Below, in pieces: positions 59,780 to 64,000 of a DNA stretch of 64,000 nt. A program made the translations under genes and the position numbers. Source of the stretch: a gamma proteobacterium symbiont of Taylorina sp. (GTDB taxonomy: Bacteria > Pseudomonadota > Gammaproteobacteria > GRL18); NCBI GenBank assembly GCA_025655455.1, contig JAHXIV010000050.1:213095-277094 (forward strand), written 5' to 3'. The first letter of the stretch is position 1, and each line of letters begins with the position of its first letter. The notes under the pieces were generated by a model. The model did no database searches, was not told the origin of the DNA, and worked only from the letters and a program-made list of their open reading frames with translations.

Positions 59780-61318
59780 ATGTTTTCAAATTTGCCGTTA
59801 TTAAGTCTGGTGATTTGGACTCCCATCATTGGTGGGATGCTGGTGCTGGCAACTGGAAGTAAAAATAGTATTGAAGTCAAAGTACTGTCTTTACTCGTTT
59901 CACTGGTCACTTTAGCCCTTTCAATTCCCCTGTATACACAGTTTGATCCGAGTCTGGCCAGTATGCAATTTGAAGAGCTTATTCCATGGATAAGTAATTT
60001 TCATATCAATTATCATATTGGTGTTGACGGCATCTCCATGCCATTGATCCTTCTCACCACATTTATCACAGTCATAGTAATTATTGCCGGCTGGGAAGTA
60101 ATTACCTTTAAAGTTGCACAATACTTTGCCGCTTTTCTGATCCTTGAAGGCTTGATGATAGGCACTTTTGCCGCTATGGATGCAATGTTATTTTATGTAT
60201 TCTGGGAAGCACTGCTGATCCCTATGTTTGTTATTATTGGTATCTGGGGGGGGGCTAATCGTGTTTATGCCACTATTAAGTTCTTCTTATACACCTTCCT
60301 TGGCTCAGTATTTATGTTGATCTCTTTATTATACATGTATATGCATGCAGCAGAGGTTAATGGTGTGGGTACCTTTAATCTGCTTGAATTACATAAGTTA
60401 CCACTTGATATGACACCGCAGATCTTAATTTTTCTGTCATTCTTACTGGCCTTTGCGGTTAAAGTACCTATGTGGCCTGTTCACACCTGGTTACCTGATG
60501 CGCACGTAGAAGCACCCACAGGTGGCTCGGTGATACTGGCCGCCATTATGTTGAAACTGGGTGGCTATGGCTTTATTCGCTTTAGCTTGCCGATCACTCC
60601 AGATGCCAGCATGGCTTTAGACTGGCTGGTTATATTGCTTTCATTGATAGCGATTGTATATATTGGCTTTGTGGCATTGATTCAGGCAGATATGAAAAAA
60701 CTCATTGCCTATTCATCTATATCACATATGGGCTTTGTTACATTAGGTTTCTTCTTATTCTGGAAAATTACTGAAAATACAGGCTCAGCCTCAGGTGCTG
60801 TGTTGGGACTTGAAGGTGGTATGATTCAAATGATTTCCCATGGTTTTATTTCAGGTGCAATGTTTCTCAGTGTTGGTGTGTTGTATGACAGAATGCACTC
60901 ACGTATGATTAAGGATTATGGCGGTGTGGTTAATACCATGCCTGCTTTTGCGACATTTGCAGTATTTTTTGCAATGGCTAATGCAGGTTTGCCAGGTACA
61001 TCCGGTTTTGTTGGTGAATTTATGGTTATCATGGCCGCTTTTAAAGCTAATTTCTGGTATGCCTTTCTAGCGGCTACTACCTTGATTATCGGAGCTGCTT
61101 ATACCTTATGGATGGTGAAACGGGTTATTTTTGGTGAAATTGCCAATGAACAGGTTGAAAACCTGGAAGATATGAATGGCAGGGAATTTTTTATGATGAT
61201 AGTTCTGGCCATAGCTGTATTAGTTATTGGCTTATATCCAGCACCATTATTAGAAGTAATGCATGCCAGTATTGATAACCTTGTAGCACATATATCAATT
61301 TCTAAATTACCAATGTAG
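59780..61318 (+). CDS. nuoM: NADH-quinone oxidoreductase subunit M
   Basis: The 512-residue antiporter-like subunit has FYVFWEALLIPMFVIIGIWG (key Glu), VKVPMWPVHTWLPDAHVEAP (key Lys) and MKKLIAYSSISHMGFVTLGF. It forms the second proton channel. It is 38 bp after nuoL with a GGAAAAGGG-type ribosome-binding site. Confidence 0.98.
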   Translation: MFSNLPLLSLVIWTPIIGGMLVLATGSKNSIEVKVLSLLVSLVTLALSIPLYTQFDPSLASMQFEELIPWISNFHINYHIGVDGISMPLILLTTFITVIVIIAGWEVITFKVAQYFAAFLILEGLMIGTFAAMDAMLFYVFWEALLIPMFVIIGIWGGANRVYATIKFFLYTFLGSVFMLISLLYMYMHAAEVNGVGTFNLLELHKLPLDMTPQILIFLSFLLAFAVKVPMWPVHTWLPDAHVEAPTGGSVILAAIMLKLGGYGFIRFSLPITPDASMALDWLVILLSLIAIVYIGFVALIQADMKKLIAYSSISHMGFVTLGFFLFWKITENTGSASGAVLGLEGGMIQMISHGFISGAMFLSVGVLYDRMHSRMIKDYGGVVNTMPAFATFAVFFAMANAGLPGTSGFVGEFMVIMAAFKANFWYAFLAATTLIIGAAYTLWMVKRVIFGEIANEQVENLEDMNGREFFMMIVLAIAVLVIGLYPAPLLEVMHASIDNLVAHISISKLPM

Positions 61319-61380
61319 AAGAAGCCATTAGCTAAACTATAAGTGATTTTAGCTAAACTTAAAGACAGAGTAAGAATACT

Positions 61381-62808
61381 ATGAATTTTGTAACACCTGA
61401 TTTTATGCCAGCGATGCCAGAAATCTTTTTGCTGACCATGGTCTGTGTAATTTTGATCATTGACCTGTTCCTTAAAGATGAAAGCAGGGGGGCAACCTAT
61501 GTATTATCATTAATTGCTTTGATTGCTACAGCCTTCCTTTCTTTCAGTAATTTTTCCACAGAAACAATAACGACTTTTAATGGCTCATTTATTCTTGACC
61601 CTATGGCCACTATTTTAAAAATAGCCATCTGTATTGTTGTTATGGCCGTGTTTATCTATGCCAAAGATTATCTGAAAGATAGAAATATCTATAAGGGTGA
61701 ATATTTTATTCTGGGTTTATTCGGTGTACTTGGCATGATGGTAATGGTCTCTGCAGGTAATTTTCTGACAGTTTACCTTGGACTTGAATTACTATCACTC
61801 TCTATGTATGCCATGATTGCCATGCAGCGGGATTCTATTGTCGCATCGGAAGCTGCAATGAAGTATTTTATTCTGGGGGCAATTGCCTCCGGTATCCTGC
61901 TCTATGGGATGTCCATGGTTTATGGCGTAACGGGTTCATTGGATTTAGCGATTATTAATAAGGCTGTATCAGGTGCTGATCGGCTTGTAATGAGTTTTGG
62001 TTTAGTCTTTATCATACTGGGTGTTGCCTTTAAGTTGGGAGCAGTTCCTTTTCATATGTGGATGCCTGATGTGTATCATGGTTCACCAACCTCTGTGACA
62101 CTTTTTATTGCCAGTGCACCCAAAATAGCCGCTTTTGCCATGATGTATCGTCTATTGGTTGATGGCCTGGCTGATATGCAGGCTGACTGGCAAATGATTC
62201 TTTCAATATTAGCAGTGTTATCATTGCTGTTAGGTAACATAATTGCTATTGCTCAAAGTAACATAAAAAGAATGTTTGCCTATTCGACTATTTCTCATGT
62301 TGGTTTTATATTAATGGGTGTTATAGCTGGGACACAGGCAGGTTATGGTGCTTCAATGTTCTATGCTATTGTTTATGCTCTGATGAGTGTGGGTGGTTTT
62401 GGCATGATAGTTCTATTAAGTCGCGCCGGATTTGAAGCTGAAAATATTGAAGACTTTAAAGGATTGAATCAAAAAAGTCCCTGGTTTGCTTTTGTGATGA
62501 TGGCGATGATGTTCTCTATGGCAGGTGTTCCTCCATTTCTTGGCTTTTGGGCCAAGATTGCAGTACTTCAGGAAGCTGTTAATAGCGGATTTATCTGGTT
62601 AGCCGTCGTTGGTGTTGTAGGATCAGTTATTGGTGCTTTTTATTATTTACGTGTAATCAAGGTGATGTATTTTGATAAACCTTTGGATACTACACCACTA
62701 CAAGCCAGCATGGACATACGTTTAACTTTGAGCCTTAATGGTCTGGCAATTCTTGCTCTTGGTCTTTATCCAACTGCTTTAATTACGCTTTGTGTTAGCT
62801 CTTTTTAA
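61381..62808 (+). CDS. nuoN: NADH-quinone oxidoreductase subunit N
   Basis: The 475-residue antiporter-like subunit has VYLGLELLSLSMYAMIAMQR (key Glu), FKLGAVPFHMWMPDVYHGSP (key Lys), and NIKRMFAYSTISHVGFILMG. It forms the third proton channel and is the last subunit gene of the operon. Confidence 0.98.
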   Translation: MNFVTPDFMPAMPEIFLLTMVCVILIIDLFLKDESRGATYVLSLIALIATAFLSFSNFSTETITTFNGSFILDPMATILKIAICIVVMAVFIYAKDYLKDRNIYKGEYFILGLFGVLGMMVMVSAGNFLTVYLGLELLSLSMYAMIAMQRDSIVASEAAMKYFILGAIASGILLYGMSMVYGVTGSLDLAIINKAVSGADRLVMSFGLVFIILGVAFKLGAVPFHMWMPDVYHGSPTSVTLFIASAPKIAAFAMMYRLLVDGLADMQADWQMILSILAVLSLLLGNIIAIAQSNIKRMFAYSTISHVGFILMGVIAGTQAGYGASMFYAIVYALMSVGGFGMIVLLSRAGFEAENIEDFKGLNQKSPWFAFVMMAMMFSMAGVPPFLGFWAKIAVLQEAVNSGFIWLAVVGVVGSVIGAFYYLRVIKVMYFDKPLDTTPLQASMDIRLTLSLNGLAILALGLYPTALITLCVSSF

Positions 62809-62832
62809 CCCCTCTGTTTGGCTAAAGGCTTT

Positions 62833-63168
62833 ATGTCCAGTTCAATAGCAGTACTGATTCTTTTTATTGTGACGCTTGTCGCTGCCAATATTCCTTTCAT
62901 TAGCGATAGAGCTTTATTAATGCTCGATATAGACAACAATAAGAAATTCTGGCTGCGAGCTGCAGAATGGTTTCTGATGTATGTCGTTGTTATGGCTATT
63001 GCTATAGGTCTGGAAATTAAGCTTCATGGTAATGCTTATGCCAATGTATGGGAATTCTGGAATTTCTCTCAACACTGGGAATTCTATTCAATCACACTTT
63101 GTCTCTTCGTAGTTTTTGCACTCCCTGGTTTTATTTATCATTATGATCTTAAAAAACATTTAAAATAA
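62833..63168 (+). CDS. DUF2818 family membrane protein (complex I-associated)
   Basis: From the ATG at 62833 (AAAGG upstream) the protein has 111 residues with three membrane segments. Characteristic parts are NIPFISDRALLMLDI, KKFWLRAAEWFLMYVVVMAI and WEFYSITLCLFVVFALPGFI with a C-terminal YHYDLKKHLK. DUF2818 genes are found at the end of nuo operons in beta- and gammaproteobacteria and may help assemble the membrane arm. Function is not proven. A TTG at 62818 is a weaker start. Confidence 0.9.
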   Translation: MSSSIAVLILFIVTLVAANIPFISDRALLMLDIDNNKKFWLRAAEWFLMYVVVMAIAIGLEIKLHGNAYANVWEFWNFSQHWEFYSITLCLFVVFALPGFIYHYDLKKHLK

Positions 63169-63211
63169 AAATATTTCTAATTACAAATATTAGCAAAATT
63201 TAAAATACTAC

Positions 63212-63239
63212 TTGCATCTCATAAGAAAAACCGTATAAT
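63212..63239 (+). promoter_or_regulatory. Promoter of tRNA-fMet
   Basis: TTGCAT (-35, 63212-63217) and TATAAT (-10, 63234-63239) are 16 bp apart and 14 bp before the tRNA. The start would be near 63246. Confidence 0.75.
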
Positions 63240-63252
63240 ACGCTCCATCAGT

Positions 63253-63329
<77 letters not shown>

Positions 63330-63336
63330 AACAATT

Positions 63337-63384
63337 AAAGCTTGATTTTCAATCACTTAAAGTGAAAGAAGTCAGGCTTTTTTA
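63337..63384 (+). terminator. Terminator after tRNA-fMet
   Basis: AAAGCTTGA pairs with TCAGGCTTT (one G-U) and an inner stem (TCACTT / AAGTGA) extends it; TTTTTATT follows on the plus strand. It ends over the last codon of the converging integrase fragment. Confidence 0.7.
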
Positions 63385-63924
63385 TTGTCCGATTATCCTT
63401 AATGTAGGGATATTTGTAGAGACATTTTTTCGGTTTACATATCTTTGTAAATGCTGATGTGAGAAGTGTGCATACCGTTGCACCATCTTATAATCAGACC
63501 ATCCACCAAGTTCTTGAAGTACTTCTAAAGGCGTATCCCTCTGTACATGCCAAGTTGCCCATGTATGACGTAAATCATGCCAACGGAAATTCTCAATTCC
63601 TGCACTAACACATGACTTTTTAAAAGACTTTGTATTGGCTCTTCTAACAGGGTTTCCCTTGTAGGTGAATACATTCATTGAATGTTTCCCAATTTGCCTT
63701 TTAATCACATCAATTGCAGTATCAGATAGAGGAACAACAAAGGCTTTTTCACTTTTTAGAATATCATCCCCTTCAATGTAAACAATTTTCTGAGAGAGAT
63801 CGACTTGTTCCCATCGCAATAAGGTCACATTTGATTCTCTAAGTCCTGTTTCAAGTGAAAATATAGCCATATCGGCTATATGCGGAGATAATGCTAAAAC
63901 AAGTCTTTGGTATAGTTCCGGCAA
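63382..63924 (-). pseudogene. Tyrosine integrase, N-terminal part missing
   Basis: The 180 or so residues contain only the catalytic domain: IFSLETGLRESNVTLLRWEQ (catalytic Arg), HDLRHTWATWHVQRDTPLEV (H-x-x-R), LGGWSDYKMVQRYAHFSHQH (Trp/His and Tyr). The open frame continues a few codons up (KISLNHARLPELYQRL) and then meets a TAA near 63960. A start codon of normal kind is lacking. The arm- and core-binding domains are absent in this frame; they may continue in another frame beyond the window, or be lost. It lies next to tRNA-fMet and marks an element inserted there. Confidence 0.82.
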
Positions 63925-64000
63925 GCGTGCGTGATTTAAACTAATTTTAGCATTATATTAGCCTCATGTTATACCAACAACAGAGGCGAATATGGAATCA

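Overview
The window is 64 kb of an AT-rich gammaproteobacterial chromosome. The conserved order recX-alaS-lysC-csrA-tRNA-Ser, the 14-gene nuoA-N operon followed by a DUF2818 gene, and the DUF2956/DNAJ-related pair all point to Gammaproteobacteria. I cannot name a genus. The sequence shows two kinds of DNA: compact housekeeping operons (about 37.3-42.3 kb and 46.5-63.3 kb), and a long accessory region (about 1-37 kb, plus 42.3-46.5 kb) full of toxin-antitoxin genes, integrase pieces, insertion-sequence remnants and truncated genes.

Layout. 1-3642 is the right end of an integrated satellite-like element: a primase-polymerase running off the left edge, an HTH protein, an AlpA-like regulator, an unknown protein with an internal 42-bp tandem repeat, and a tyrosine integrase. 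It ends in a copy of the 3' half of tRNA-Val(GAC). 4081-7556 is a defence/stability cluster: a complete three-gene toxin-antitoxin-chaperone operon (HigB-like, Xre antitoxin, SecB-like chaperone), a J-domain protein, and a UPF0175/DUF3368-PIN toxin-antitoxin pair. 7.6-16.6 kb mixes intact enzymes (NemA-type ene reductase, Tat-type aldo/keto reductase with a membrane partner, TetR regulator, Fic protein) with many broken genes (integrase, HprA, Maa, YbaK, MFS transporter, VIT protein). 16.8-24.4 kb holds small metabolic, redox and unknown genes, with two remnants of the ihfA 5' end. 24.6-26.2 kb is umuDC. 26.6-30.5 kb holds a PH-domain protein, an unknown secreted coiled-coil protein, a higBA pair with a truncated extra antitoxin, a degenerate receiver protein and IS remnants. 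30.5-36.5 kb is a Na/Pi cotransporter gene interrupted by an in-frame TAA, then a CHASE-PAS histidine kinase and a sigma-54-type response regulator.

37.4-42.3 kb is recX, alaS, lysC, csrA and tRNA-Ser. 42.8-46.5 kb has arsM, rnz (RNase Z), gene fragments and a flagellin 3' remnant. 46.6-47.9 kb is an O-acetylhomoserine sulfhydrylase-type gene, divergent from the complex I operon nuoA-N (48.2-62.8 kb). That operon carries a 74-bp hairpin element between nuoH and nuoI. The window ends with the initiator tRNA-fMet and an N-terminally truncated integrase next to it, which suggests a second integration site.

The most interesting parts are the chaperone-controlled toxin-antitoxin operon, a 10-bp tandem repeat that puts start codons in all three frames ahead of a small gene, the split phosphate transporter, the paired ihfA remnants, and the tRNA-Val-bounded element. 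All functional calls come from reading translated sequence and recalling family motifs; no database search was run.
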